Shown here: in pieces, positions 12,895 through 26,110 of the stretch
Layout of the letters: every line of letters starts with the position of its first letter
Position numbering within the stretch: the stretch's first letter is position 1
Source of the DNA: Melanocharis versteri
Taxonomy: Eukaryota > Chordata > Aves > Passeriformes > Melanocharitidae
Reading direction: 5' to 3'
DNA: 64,000 bases
NCBI GenBank assembly: GCA_013397845.1
Contig: VZTG01009275.1
Coordinates: forward strand, 62,001-126,000
Program-made: the position numbers and the translations under genes
The notes under the pieces: model-generated
What the model was told of the DNA's origin: nothing
Databases searched by the model: none
Seen by the model: the letters and a program-made list of their open reading frames with translations, nothing else

Positions 12895-14626
12895 GACTGC
12901 CTGGTCTCCTCAGAACACCTCAATACCAGATAAATATTCCTCTTACAGAAACGAGTATTGGAGCTCTTGGATGGCATCTTTCATTCTGTGAATTGCCCAA
13001 TTACTTCAGAAGGATGTTGTGGCATTGTTGAATGCTGATAGAAACTCATTGATCTGTTCCCAGACTCACCAGTACACAAAGGATGGGAAACACTCCTGGC
13101 TCTGAGTTTCTATAACGTGCCTTATTGATTCTCTGAAATGCCAAACTCTGCACTTATTTACAAACATGCTGCACTGCAAAGCCCCCATGCCCTGCCCAAT
13201 TTATTTCCTTTTTACTGAAACATTTTGTATGAAAAATTAAATCAGCTGTAAGTAATAGACATGGATTTTTGCTTATGTTTACTGTGCAATTTTACCTAGA
13301 GAGAACTAAACGTGGATTCGTAGAATGCAGTGATTTTTCGGCTCAGACTAGCAGAGGTTTAATAAACTTGTTCAGACCTGTCTTAAGAATGTTGGGCTCC
13401 ATGTGGTTTATTGATCATTTTGTCTGCCCGGGGCTCCAGAGCTCTCCCTTCGCCTGCAGAGTCTGTGCACACAGGAGTTGGTGATCCTGGTGTTCCCAGA
13501 TCTGCAGTGTACGACCAGCGTGCTCACATACACCCAGAATGGATTTGAATTTACATAAAAGCCACTTTTCCTGCAGAACTCCAGGGTAATAGGAGTCGGG
13601 AAGAATGGTTTGTGCCACAAAAAAACTTATCACTCATTTTTAGGGCTCTTTCAAGCTTCTTTGATGCCTTACCAAGCTTGCTGTACCTAACACAGTGGCT
13701 GATCAGTAGCATTCCAAGGTCTGGTTTTGGTCTTTTTACTTATGCAATTTCTAGTAAGAAAGGTTTTGTTCTCTGGCACATGCCTGTTCTCTTCATACTC
13801 AAGGTTTTCACTGATATTACTTCAATCTCAAAGTGTGATTCTTCTGCCAACACATTTCTGCTGGTACTGTTTATCAGCTCCCTGCTGCTGTCTTACCAGC
13901 AAGAATACTTAGGGCTAATAAAGAACTGACCTTTCCTAAGAACTTCACTTACTTAACCATAATTCTGAAGCAGAATAATGTCTTTTCATCTATACTAGAC
14001 ATAAAATAATTGTGTTCATCAGGCTTGGTAAGACACTCCTCTGAAAAATCACAGAAACCAGATCTGACTAACAAGGTGTGATTTTCCACAGCTGGCTTTG
14101 GAATAGATCAAGATTTGCCCCGTACTTATTTTTATCAAATTAATAGTTATCACAGCCTTCACAGTACCCCCCGAGTAGAAAGTTGCCCAATGGGCCACAT
14201 TTGCTTTCATTACACCTGCAACAGACTGTGAAGAAAGAAAGGCAGGAAGCAGACACGACATCCTAATGGTTTTAGCCCGTGTTTCCATGGGCTCTCATCA
14301 GAACAAAGAGTATTCTGCAACCCTGAGCAGGGGCTGCTCTCTAAAGGGTAAACACCATGACTTCTCCTACCTTCTGCTGAGGCAGAGACTGATCCCCAGA
14401 CTGGCACATCCTCTGTAAAGCTTAGGACATGTAGGTCACCTGCTCCGATCCTCTGCAGAGCTCAGGCACCTCTGGGTGTTGCCTCTGCAGCTCCTCCTTC
14501 CACGCACAGGGTGCTCAGGGTCTCCTCGGGGCTGTTGGCACACACGAACTCCCAGGAGGCAGCAGGGGAGGTCAGCAGCTCTCCTGAGCAGCTGAAAGGA
14601 GAAGGAGAATCACCAGCAAGTGGGTA

Positions 14627-14912
14627 ATCATAGAAACACAGAATCACAGAATGGTTTGGGTTGGACGGGAACTCAAAGATCGTCTCCTTCCAATCCCCTG
14701 CCACGGGCAGGGACACCTTCCACTAGACCAGGTTGCTCCAATCCCCATCCAACCTGGCCTTGAACATTTCCAGGGATGGGGCAGTCACAGCTTCTCTGGC
14801 TAAGTGCCTCATCACCCTCCCAGCGAAGGATTTTTCTTTAATATCTAGTCTAAATCCACTCTCTTCCGTGTGGTCATCCCCCCTTGTCCTGTCCCTCCCT
14901 GCTCTTGTCATG
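14627..14912 (-). mobile_element. CR1 non-LTR retrotransposon fragment (3' end)
   Basis: This is the best-preserved CR1 copy in the window. The plus strand starts with the tail repeat (cacagaat units at about 14634-14650), then ggtttgggttggacgggaac, ccacgggcagggacacct, ccactagaccaggttgctc and ccagggatggggcagtcac. This is the reverse complement of the avian CR1 3' end. The preserved 8-bp tail repeat marks the true 3' terminus at the left. It is 5'-truncated near 14912 and encodes no enzyme. Confidence 0.96.
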
Positions 14913-14929
14913 AACTGATTTTCTGGGGT

Positions 14930-17900
14930 TTGCTGAAGTGAAACAGAACAGAGGGGTAAAGGGGAGGAAACCACCCAAAATCCTAAAGAACACCTTCCCC
15001 TTCACACATCATGGGGCACTGATTTGTTCCTCAGTGACCAGAGAAGCAAACACTTACCCCATATATCTGTTTCTAAACTAGAAGAAACAGGTTAATGTGC
15101 AACTGATTCATAAGCCATGTGCTGGCCCCCTCCCCAGGGATCCATTTCACCCTGGAGTTTAATTAAACTCTCCTCCTTAGGCAAACAGTATATTCTCAAG
15201 AGATTCTAAGGACAATTTGTTATTCCCAGTTGATTTTCTTCCATTATTGTATGTAGTCATTTCTTATTTATATCACACCTTTTGTGTATTCCATAAGCAA
15301 ACCTAAGTACCTTACCATTAGCATACTGTAGCTGCACAGGCTCTCTCCAAAAATTTACAGTCCCAGCCTAATCCCACCTAACTACAGAAAATAAAGATCT
15401 ATTTTTCCACATCTGAACCAGACTGGATTTAATTCCATCCAACACATTCAAATGACAGCTTGGGAAACACAAGATTCTGTAAGGTCCTGAGCTGAATTAC
15501 AACCAGTATTAAGGCAGTGGACTGAAGATGTCAATTGTGGAATATCCTCCTAATGTTTATTAACTTCTCTGTCAATGAGAATCACTGCTCTGACAACAGA
15601 CTGGCTGGTGAAAAATCATTGTCCATCTGTTCCCAGCTCACATCCCAGGGTAAAGGGCTCGCTTTCTTTGCTGAAGTGTAAAAAGTCATTTGAGTCTGAA
15701 AAGCACTAGAAATGCCTCTGCTATCACATGCAGTGAGCCACGAAGCTCAGGCTGTTTTACAGGGGCACTGTCACAGCATATCAGGAAAAATTAGCCATTT
15801 AAGGACTTCAAAATCTCCCACTCTGGAGCCCGGGCTGAGGCTGCCACACGCACAGTTGGAGCTGAACCAAGGTCAACTCCTTTCAGTGTCGTGTCACCGT
15901 GCCAGGCACCGCTGCAGCCACTCTGAAACGCTCCCCAGATCCCAAACCACCTCCAGAACACGGGGCCAGCCCATGCCATGAGCTTTGGCTTGCCAGCAGG
16001 GTAAGAAAACCCTGCTTCAGCACTCTCACAGTGCTCTTCAAAACGCTGTGCAAAAACCACGCAGCGGCCAGAAATGAGTCATCAAGGGCTCCAACTTCTG
16101 ATGTTTGTATCAGCATGTACAGATGAGTAAACCAACATCCTCCTGACAAAAATCACTACTGAGAAGCCTGGTACGCTCAGTCTAAATAATCGACTGAGTG
16201 TGGAGTTTAGAAGATTAATAAATTAACTCTACGCTGCGCTCCCTACAAACCTTCAGGCCCCAGAACTGACAGATTGCATCAGGTGCACTGACATGATAAT
16301 ACTAATTAGATAACAAAACGACAATGCGAAGCAAATGATGCCTAGATAAAAAAATAGAGTGGATGTTGGAGGTTTTCTCTGTGGGGAGAACACAGGCAAG
16401 TGCACTATTGTGGAGAGAAGCAAGGAATGACTTATCTAATTGAAACTATGGGGGTGTAGAGGGAAGGGGGCAGGAAAGACAGACGGTAATTCTGTGAGCT
16501 GGAAAGTGGCCAGGATGCTGGGGTTAGCAGCTACACACTTTCAAAAGCATCATGAGCTCTTATGTGATTACCAACCATCAAGAACCTGGTTCTAACTCTT
16601 ATCCAAGTTACATTTGGCAGCAGAGCAAGGCAGCAGTCCAAGACACCGTGTCCATTTGGGCTGAAGGACAGAAGTCACCTCTACCCCCACACCTCTGTCC
16701 TTTACTTCAGCTTCTTTGGGATGTTTCTCATCTAACACTAGCAAGGCCTTGGAGAGCAAGTCCCTGGTGAGATGCCACATCCCTGGAGCTGTAAAACCCT
16801 TGGCAATCACCCCTCGAGCAGGACCTGCTGGAAACAACTGCAGGAGGGTTCATGAGCCCTGCCTGAGCAGGCAGAGCAGCACTGCAGGGGGTGCAGGGCA
16901 GTCACCTCTGCCGCTGGTATCCCACCAAATTCCCACATTTCCAGGTGCCCTTGTGCAGTCCTCTCTGAACAATGCACAGACATCACCTTCTTTGGGTACC
17001 AACAGCAGCATCACAGCAGCAAACAGGCAAATATTCCCTCCCCTGAACTTTAAAAAGCCAAATACCATTTCATCAGATCTACCACAGCTGCAAGGATCCT
17101 TTTGATCACAGGGTGTGTAGGTTGTGCTGCTCCCAAGGTATGGTGCTTGTTTCTGCCTTTCATGCTTTTACTACACACTCCCACAAGTTCTATCTGGAAA
17201 GGACAAGGCTCTTGGTTAAACTTACAGCATTTATTGTAAGTAGCCAGGACACCATTGCTGTTGGAATTGCAAGAGACTATCACAAGAGTTAAAATGAAGT
17301 GCCAATGCCACCATTTGCTGTTTACAATACAGTGCACGGGATCTGCAGACATGATATAGCAGTAGCATAGCAGTTTAAGTGTATTAAATGTGCCATTAAA
17401 CATCTAAATTCCTGTTGATGTTTTCTTAAAGGATCAAAGAGACTAAAGCAAGTATCATGCCCCTTAATTGGGAACAATTGCAGAATGTTTGCAGACTCCC
17501 CAGAGAGTATCTAGATCCAGAGGCCCAGCTAACAAGGGCTGCAGGGATGAAGCAGAGAGAACACCTTGCTCAGCAGAGAGCCTTCCCATTACATCCCAGG
17601 ATGTGCAGGATACACATTTATCAGCAACCAGAAGAGTTGCAGGCCTAGATTTCAAAATACAGCAACTATTTGAGGTCCCCGTCTCATAGCATTTGAGCTG
17701 ATTTGTGTTTCCCCCAGAATAAACCATGAGCTTTAACAGTGTTTATTTGAATATGCATGTTGTTCTCCTGAACATGCTGCTGGAGTGGTGGGGGGGTTTT
17801 AAGTGTGTGCTTCCTCAATCATTAGTTATTTCCATATTTGTTTCCCTTTCTGCTTCAAAAGCAATTCTCCCTTATCTCGTAAGATCAGATGCACTTTAGA

Positions 17901-18990
17901 ACAACTAAGAATAAAACAAAAAAAGCCTTTTCTGTCTACAGTTACACTATCCTAAGCTTAAAACTTCCCAGCAGCTACTCCTTTATATTTCTTTCCAAAC
18001 TTCAGCTTCATGCACCATCCAGAGAAATCACTTTATAACAGTTAACGCTACGGAAACATCAAAGCTGCCACAGAAAAGGTTTTTTAGGTGCCCCCCAAAG
18101 CCCAGTGGTCTGAAGCATAACGTGGCATAAATTCATGCAGGCTTGGTCAGGAGATTGGTTTTGGCACTCCCAGCACCTGAGGTACCAACAAGGACAAAAG
18201 GTGCCACTGAGCCCCCACCAAAGAAAAGGGTCCAAACCCCATGCTGAGGGATGCACATTTTGCAGTGTTTTGTGTCCCAGGTGAAGAATCAGTGATATTT
18301 TATTTGGAAAATTACATTCCAGCTTAGGAGGTGGTGGAACAAGCAAGAATTTCAGGGCACTGCACAGGGTTTCCTCTGAAGAATGGATACAAGACCTGTT
18401 ATTCAGCACTTCAGGAGGTATTTGCCCTTGAAAGTGCTGTTGAGAATGACAGTGTTCAGGACAATCCAAATTCTGGGATGTTTTTGGCCCCAGATAACAT
18501 TAAGGAGGAAAAAAAAATAAATTGAAAGACAAGCACATTCTCTTAATAAAAATTTTCTTATCTCTTCTCCATAAATTCTTGCTCTCAGGGTTTTACGTCT
18601 TGGTCATTTTTAAAGTCACATCAGGCACCAACCTGCTACACAAGTAGCAAACCTCTACGTAGTTATTATTCAACACTGGACTTAAAATTAATGTAGCAAT
18701 TTTTAGATACCCCCAAGCAAAACATAAACACATTTCTTAAAATTTCCAGCTTCAGAAAAGAAACAAATACGTCTGTCTTCGTTAGGAAGCAGCAGAAAGG
18801 CAGCGGACAAGTTGCACTGTGAGAAAAAATAAAGAAATCAACGCACAGATGATGACTTCTTGTGGTGCTTCTCACTGGCTGCAGCATTTTTCACTTGGCT
18901 GATGTTTCCTACCTTCCACAGAAGCAATGACACCTCCAGCAAGGGCAGCAGCCAGAGAGGATAGGAATGCACGTGACCATCCAAAAATAC
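14930..18990. other. Unique non-coding DNA, no gene recognised
   Basis: Open frames at 15712-16149 sit in a GC-richer patch and overlap on both strands. One ends near a donor-like ag|ggtaaga at about 16000, but no matching acceptor or protein similarity is apparent. A GATA-type motif cluster at 16302-16437 is listed separately. The remainder, 17100-18990, is ordinary AT-rich unique sequence. Confidence 0.55.
16302..16437. promoter_or_regulatory. Candidate enhancer: GATA motif cluster
   Basis: Three GATA-factor consensus sites lie within about 130 bases: agataa at 16308-16313, agataa at 16344-16349 and ttatct at 16432-16437. A homeodomain core ctaattag begins at 16302. The block sits in compact, non-repetitive sequence. 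Clustered GATA sites are typical of tissue-specific enhancers, but six-base motifs arise often by chance, so this is only a candidate. Confidence 0.3.
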
Positions 18991-19000
18991 AAGTAATTAA

Positions 19001-19194
19001 ATCATAGAATATCCTGAGCTGCAAGGGACTCACAAGGACCACCAAAGTCCAACTCCTGGCCCTGCACAGGATCCACAAAATCCCCCCATGTGCCTGAGAG
19101 CGTTGTCCAAACACTTCTTGAGCTTTGTAAGGCTTGGGGCCATGCCTATTCCCTGGGGAGTCTGTTCATTCCTGGGGGAAGAACCTTTTCCTAA
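19001..19194 (-). mobile_element. CR1 fragment of a different subfamily
   Basis: The plus strand reads atcatagaatatcctgagct, then ccaactcctggccctgcaca, gtgcctgagagcgttgtcc and gaaccttttcctaa. This matches the reverse complement of the CR1 subfamily whose 3' end carries the 'TCCTGAGTTGGAAGGGAC' block, distinct from the other copies here. Homology fades at about 19194. It is a 5'-truncated remnant on the minus strand with no coding capacity. Confidence 0.92.
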
Positions 19195-19199
19195 CCGAG

Positions 19200-22100
19200 G
19201 GACTGCGAAGGGACAACTGCCAAAGGCATTCAGTAGAGGTTGGTGGCTTTTACCCAATGGGGGGGAAGAAACAAAGTGTATCAACACACATTTAAACAAG
19301 AAAGAGAGAGAAAGGATGAGAGGAGAGGACCAGCCCGGCCCTCATCAGACACTCGCTGCCCAAGAAGGGGTTGTTGACATTCTTTTGCCCTGAAAATCGA
19401 TGCAATTTTCATTCTTTCTCCCAGCAACATTACGCTCTACTTCTGGGGGTCTTTCCAGGATCTGATACAGCAATGAGTTGCACTCACACTCGCATGGGGG
19501 CTGACTGCCATCCTGGAGGGCTGGAGATGGCCAGGGAAGGGAAGGGCAGCTGCTCCGAGTGACACTGGCACAGCATTAAAAGCCAGAGCGACACCAGACC
19601 TCCTGAGCCACCTGTGTTTTGCTGCTGCACAGGCAGCTCAGTTTCCAGGGATTAATAGGTGTGCAGAGCAGAAAATTTTGCACTTCCCCAAAGTCCCCCA
19701 AAAAAATTTTTTTTAATCTATCATATCCAAGGTTGCTCTGAGAACAAACCAGCATTTACTAGAAAGAAGCTTTATTGCAAGAGCGAGTTGAGTGATAAAA
19801 GAGACACTTGAGGTTTGCTCCTCATTCCACCCAAGATGAAATTCCCCTACATACAAATCCCCTTCCCAACAGGAATGCTCTGGGAAGCAGTCTCTTATCT
19901 AGCACGGGGGAACCTGTTTGAGCTGTCCCTAAAGAAGGCACAGCTCCCCAGAAAACCCCTCAGGTGATAAAATGTGTCCTTTCTGCCACGTTAATTCTGG
20001 AGAAGGTGGCACGAGGACCACAAGCCTCAGCAGATGTCAGTGTGTGGCATCAATGGAAGACAATCTTGTGGAAAAAGCCCTCCCCGGGCTGCCCGTTTAA
20101 GTTGCTGCTCGGCTTCCAATTTCTCTGAGAGCAGATTAACCTCGCAGGCAGCTCTGCCAGGGCGACAGATCGGCTTGAGAGGAGGCAGACAAGCGACCCA
20201 GGCACCAGGAGCAGAAAACATGGGCTTGCTCCTGACTCGCTCAGCTCCCAGCCAGGAACATTGTCCTTGCTGGCTGCTCTGCAAGACGCTACACGCCTTG
20301 CGCTGTGCCAACACACAGTGACATTTTACTCAGAAATTCAGCAGCATCTGCTGCTTCAGCGGCCAAGTTTCTGCCTCAGCAAAACTTGGACTGGATTTCA
20401 GCTAAGTGGCCAGACAGGTGATAACACTGTGAAGTCTCCATCCTCCTCCCAGGGCTGGCTTTTCACAGGGATGCAAAGGGGCTAACACCTAATTCTGTAG
20501 GTGTGGAAAAGCTGCACGATTCAGCTTTCTGTGCGTTCCACAGGCACCAGAGATGATGCACTGCTTGACTTCAGGGAATAACTGAGCGTGTGTGAGGAGA
20601 GCCAAGGTCAGCAGAAAGGGAAAAGGAGGACTGTCAGAAACAGGCCTTAGGCACCCCAGAGATCCATAAAAAGTGGGAAAGCTCTGTGTGGGAGAATGTA
20701 CCACAATTTGTTGTTGCATTCACTTTATGCACGCTGAGTATGAAGGGAAATCCAAATACAGCAGCTCTTCTCCACCAAGTTTTAGGGGGAAAAAGGAGGA
20801 GAAAACAGTGTCCAGAGACAGCCACGAGCACTACCAGGCAGAGAAATAAAAGCAGCAGGAACCTAGTGCTACAGTCCCACAAAGAAGTGTTAGTCACTGG
20901 GTTGGAGGAGTACACAAAAACTGTCCTGGAAAAGGTTTTATCCGGCTACAGAAGTTTACTGTGTTTTGAAGAAATTTGAACCATCCTAAAATCAAGCAGA
21001 TGCTATTGAGAGAAAAAAGCCTGTGGGCACCAAACTATTTAGCTTATTTTAATGCTTTAGCTTAGCAAAGTCAGCAGCCAGGCTGAGGGCAGCAGTCATG
21101 GTGTGAACACAAAGCAGAGGCACAGAGGCCTGCTTTCCAGGCAGTAGAGCCTTCAAGATGTTAACAAAAAATTGTGTCTGCCAAAAATACAAGTGTTTTC
21201 TAGGGAATTCTTCAATTACTTTCTTTACTCACAGTACCTATATTCACAGTGAAAACATTCATTGGAGTGGGAAGGGCATGACAGGGGAAGAAGAATGAGG
21301 ACTGGTAAAAACTCCAAAAGTTTTTGTGTTTCATCCTTGGATTCTGCAAGAAGTGACACAAACACCCCAAAGCCCCCAGAAGCAGAAAAACTCATTTGCA
21401 GCAAATGAGTTCTTAGGTGGATGTCATCACTCAGCTCACAGCCAGATAATTCCAGACTAATACCTGGAATCCTGGCAAGGCTGGCCAATGCTCATGCCGT
21501 GCAGCAGATATCCTGATTTATGTCTGCAGGAGACAAGAGGAGCCATGGCCTCCTCACTTCAGCTGTCAGAAAGTCCCTCTTTCAGGGAAAATTCAAGGAA
21601 AGAGTGTTTGGGAAGACTTTGCAAACAGCTGATTGTGGAGGGCTCAAAGCAGGCAGACTGCAGGAGGGGTTTTCAGGGTTGTTGCATGCACAGCTGCTAA
21701 CACGCTGGGTGGAGGGAGCTCCCTCTCCCTCAGCAGAATCTCAAGAGCTTGTCCCTCCAGACAGCTCCTGCTTGCCCTCCATGAAGTGGGGAGGCTCCAC
21801 TCCATCCACAACCCCAGAAATGAAATGCAAAACCAAAGAGGCCTGTCTGGTTTTTGGGTAGGCTGTGAGATTGTTGCTGCTCCCCTTGCCCAGAGGCCTC
21901 CCCTCAGCTCCTCACACCGTGCTCACCCCACGTGTTTCTGGTTACTCCCTTCTAACCCCTCTGCCTCCACATCACAGAAGACCAATATAATGACCTCAGG
22001 TCCACTGCAAGTGGACAGGAGCAGAACTTGATCCAAAAGCTGCAAAACCCTGCAGTTGCCATCGGGGTGAAGCCTTAGCGCAAAGTCCTGAATCCCAGTG

Positions 22101-25100
22101 ACGGGCAGATGCTGAATTGCACATGTGTGGGATTAAGTCACATCTAACTCCAGGCTCCCACGCACAAACATTTCAACAGCCACCTCTGTAAACACAGACT
22201 GAAAATGAACGCAAAGAAATGCAAAAACCAGGAGTGTCTCCAGTGAGTGCAGCTGGGCCGCCTGGCACGCGGCAGTCGCGGAGCCCTGCGCCCTTCAGCA
22301 GAGCCTCCACCCCACTGCATCCCCCTCTCCTTGAAACACTCCTGGAAACAAAGCCTCAGCTCAGACCTGCCAAGTCTCCTTCATTTGGATGGAAACTCAC
22401 TCACGCTTGGCAGCAGCTCGGTGCAATTTGAAGCTGGCTCAGGCCTAAAGTGAAAAGATTAATGGGATATTTGAAATCTCACTCCCATTTTTCCTCAGAT
22501 CTCACTTATGTAAAAGCTCTGATGTTGCTTGCTGAGCTCCTTAAAACATAATCTGCACAATGTGCCACAGTAAATAAACAGATTTAAACAGCAAGTCTGT
22601 TTAAAAGGAGTTTATTTAGAAAGCACACGCATCACTAAAGAGAGCTTATTTCTTATCTAACTCCAAGCACTTTGGAGGCAATCCTTCAGGGGTGTTCTGC
22701 AGGCAGGGCCAGATTAATTTTGTTTGCAGCAATTATTTTCAGGATGCTCTCCACTCATATTAAGAGGCTGAAAGTTCAGTTAGTTTCTTGGCTTGGGGAT
22801 TAAAGAAAAGCTGGAGACCTTAAAAAAACTTTGGGCCAAACTTCCCCAGCAGTGTGTCCTTCCCTTCCCTGCTGGGGCTGACTGGCCTTCAGCAGGGGAT
22901 GTAGTGAGAGGATCTGATGGACCAAAGTTTCATCCTTAGTGAGCAGTGGCCTCACCCACACAAGCTGAGACCTCCAAAGAGTGCCTGAATTAACTGACCT
23001 CCCACATGCACATTTACTTGTCAGACAAGAACTGGAGTTGTTCTTCCTGCCAAGAGGCTGGAGAGGACCTCAGCAACCAGCGACAGACATGTTCTGAACA
23101 CCAGCTATCACAGGACCATTCATTTCTGAAATTCAGACCTCACCCTAGTGACAAGTTGTACCATTTGCACATAAATCCCAAGTGCCCAAGTTCAAATAAC
23201 AGATAGCACATGTTCAATAGCCTCTAGCAACACTTCAGGCAAGCAGAGACTCTGAATTCCCTCTGGAAATCGGGGGAAAATTGATATTCTTCCTCAGTCT
23301 GGAAGCCCCTGAAGGAGCCCACTGAAGCCTGCTTTTGGTCACCACGAGCTCTAAACTCTTGAGAGGACAGGGGGTTTGGGTTGAAAGATGACAACCTCAG
23401 CCTGTGAGATTCCTTCCTGCCCTCCTGGTTTTTTGTGCCCTGTACAAAACACCAGCCAGCACTGCCCAACTGATCCAGGCAGGTCCAAAACGCTGTTTTA
23501 TCTTTGCTGATGCCAAAGCCTGTGGCTGCAGATCTGAGCTCACCCTTGGTACCAGGCTGCTGCTGCCTACGTGCCTCTGGAGTAGGGAATTACCAGCTAA
23601 AGCAGACAGCAACTGTTGTACAAAGTGGTTTAACATTTCAATAGTGCCAAAAATACTCAAGAAAGAAGGTGCTTCCGTTGTTTCAGGAAATTAATTCCAT
23701 GTGGCACCGTATGATCCCTTTTGCCGAATGCAGCATTTTGCCAAGTGCGTTGCAAATGCTGAGTCTCTGCTGTGAGCATCAAAACACACTCAGACCCTAT
23801 TCCATGTGTAACCCTTGGCCCACGAAACACGAGGCTGACGACTGAGGGGTGTGAAGAAACAGCTCCCACAGCTACTGAGGGATACAAGCAAAGAGCTGCA
23901 TCCAAACTGAGGAACCCTCTGGCAGATCAGCGAGAGTGAGATGCCCCTCGTGACACCCCCTCTCACTGCACAGGACAATGTGTGGCCCAGGATGGCTGTC
24001 CTGCTGATTCCAGGGGTCAGCGCATGGAATACTGGTCGAAAGGTATCATGCAAATAAAAAAATCACTTCATTTGCTCTGTTTGCACAGTAATTTTTTGGA
24101 AAGCCACAATGCTTTGGCATCTGTCCTCTGCAGCCTGTTTTTGTCCTTAGTACAAATTTTTCCACTGTAACATTCCCCAATGGGCTTTTCTTACTACTAC
24201 AAGCACAAAAAGCTGGGTTAAATATTGAATGGGATTCTCAATACACAAACAATGAAGCTGCTGAGCACAGGCTGTTTTTCTTACATTATTCTACTAGTAA
24301 CTTTCTTGGAAGCCCCTTTGGCTTTCAGATTTAAGGCATACAGCACAGTTCCTCCTGCCTGCAGACAGAAAGGCTGAGCTGAAGTCTGTCTGCCTCTAAT
24401 TTGATTTTAGCATCTTTACACATTAGATTATTTACTGTAACAAGGGACAGACATTCAGACAGACCCATTGTTCAAAAAAATCAACTCAAACATCTTAAAG
24501 CCATCTCCAGCCACGTGAAATAATTAGATTAAAACACTCTGTAAAAGCAGAGGTCAGTGACACTGAGCTATGCCATTATGGCCTTTCATAGATGACTTGG
24601 TCAAATACAGAAATATCACGATTTTTCCACTGCAGCATCACCTTTCTGGGTGAATTTCTAGTGCCATGAGCCTTTCCACTCTCAAGGTCACAGCATTATG
24701 TGCTCTGACGCCTCTCACAGTTACCCTACACATTTCAGTGTCTGCAAGCTGGCAAACACAACAGTTTGTACTTTGGATTTAATGCTGCAAGTCCAAGTTG
24801 TTCAGTTCCAGGGAGAGAAATACCCTCCAAACCTACTGCTACCAATAGTACACCCAAACACCACTTGCGTGGTGAGCTGAAAGAAAAAATGCAGGATTTC
24901 TAGTCTTTGGCCTCTCATTTTAACTCAGTTTCCTAAAATGACACAGGACAAGTACCAGCATTTTGCAAGGAGCACACAAAAGACACTGAGCAGCCATCCT
25001 GAGCCAAGGCAGCACACTGAGATGTAAAACTGCACATAAATTGCTCTCAGATGAACCCTTTCATCTGAAGTTGGAGGTTTCAGACCCTGGAACCACTGTG

Positions 25101-25500
25101 CTTTAGGCCCTTTGAATAAACCCAAATATCTGGATTTCAGCTACCTGCTCATCGTTCCTGGGCACCTGTGGCATCCCTGCAGCATTTGCAGCTCTTCTAG
25201 AAGAGTTTGGGGACCATCCAGCTCACCAGGTTTTTAGTTAGTTATAGAAAAGAGTAATACATCCAAATGAACACACAAAAGCTGTGTGTGCAGCCCCTTT
25301 TTCCTTCTCATCTGGCACGCTTCAGCTTCTGAAAGCCTCTCCAATTCCTCAGGTTTCTGCAGTGATATCCCCAAGCACAGCTGCTCATTTCTGCTTACAT
25401 CACCTGTATTTCTAGGTAGAGCCTGTTTTGTAAACCAGATGCTTTTGAGCCCATTTCCTTAATTCTCCCAGACTGGCAATTATATCTATTCATCTACTGA
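19200..25500. other. Unique non-coding DNA, no gene recognised
   Basis: Two patches, 20040-20320 and 22245-22430, have more CpG than their surroundings (roughly ten and eight CpGs counted by eye) but fall well short of a CpG island. Overlapping open frames on both strands there reflect GC content. An inverted repeat at 21389-21411 is listed separately. No repeat family is recognised. Confidence 0.55.
21389..21411. repeat. Inverted repeat, 11-bp arms, 1-bp spacer
   Basis: Arms aactcatttgc (21389-21399) and gcaaatgagtt (21401-21411) are perfect reverse complements around a single A. The inner half-site TCATTTGC is the same as in the 20-bp palindrome at 4026-4045, with one instead of zero spacer bases. 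Confidence 0.9.
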
Positions 25501-25559
25501 CTGTTCCCACACTCCCTGATTTATTTTCTTCAAGACTGTTGCATCTTTGTATTTATCAG

Positions 25560-26110
25560 GAATAACAGGCTGCTCTGAATTAGTCGATCCACCCAACACA
25601 GCAACACGCTACTTTACCTAAAACGTTATCCCCAAATTCTTTGTGACATACACAGCTTCTTTTAGCAAATGGATTTTTTGACAAAGCCAAATAGCAACGT
25701 GGCACAGACCTCTTGCTGACATCATCCAACCTTGAAGTTTCTTTGCATTGTTTACTGCTAGTAGGCGAAAGTCTTCCACAGAGCAAAACATGAGTAGGAA
25801 GAACTTCCAATAGGAGCATAAGACTTGAGCTGACAATGAGTAATTTCCCCCTCGAGGAACACATGGGACAATACAATACAATGAGTACAATAAGTTCATG
25901 GTTTGTGTCAATAATGCAGCAGCAAGATGTCAAAGCTCTAGGTGTTATAACTTCCGAGACACAAAAGAAGGGCTCTCTACAAACAAAATTTCTGAAATGC
26001 TTCATGATGTGACTGTGCTGGAAATAGGCACAGAGGTTCCTTTCTGGCTGTGTAATAGGATTTACACCTGCAGCGATCCGAGCAGCACTGACACACATTG
26101 CTTCTTTCTA
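25560..26110. other. Unassigned segment with a 172-codon open frame
   Basis: On the minus strand 25580-26098 is open for 172 codons, long for sequence of this composition, and a second minus frame is open over 25618-25911. The translation is rich in Cys, Ser and hydrophobic residues, with no domain, signal or repeat I recognise. CpGs are mildly elevated. It could be an old retroelement or LTR relic, or chance. I do not call it a gene. Confidence 0.3.

Larger units (their letters stand above)
8000..14600. other. Unique non-coding DNA with AT-rich blocks
   Basis: No gene is recognised. The part from about 8780 to 9010 is AT-rich with homeodomain-like TAAT cores and low divergence-type complexity, the texture of conserved non-coding elements. 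The A-rich tract at 12842-12894 and the duplicated hairpin at 12341-12375 are listed separately. Open frames around 10320-10670 and 11140-11530 overlap on both strands and lack splice context, so I treat them as chance. Confidence 0.55.
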
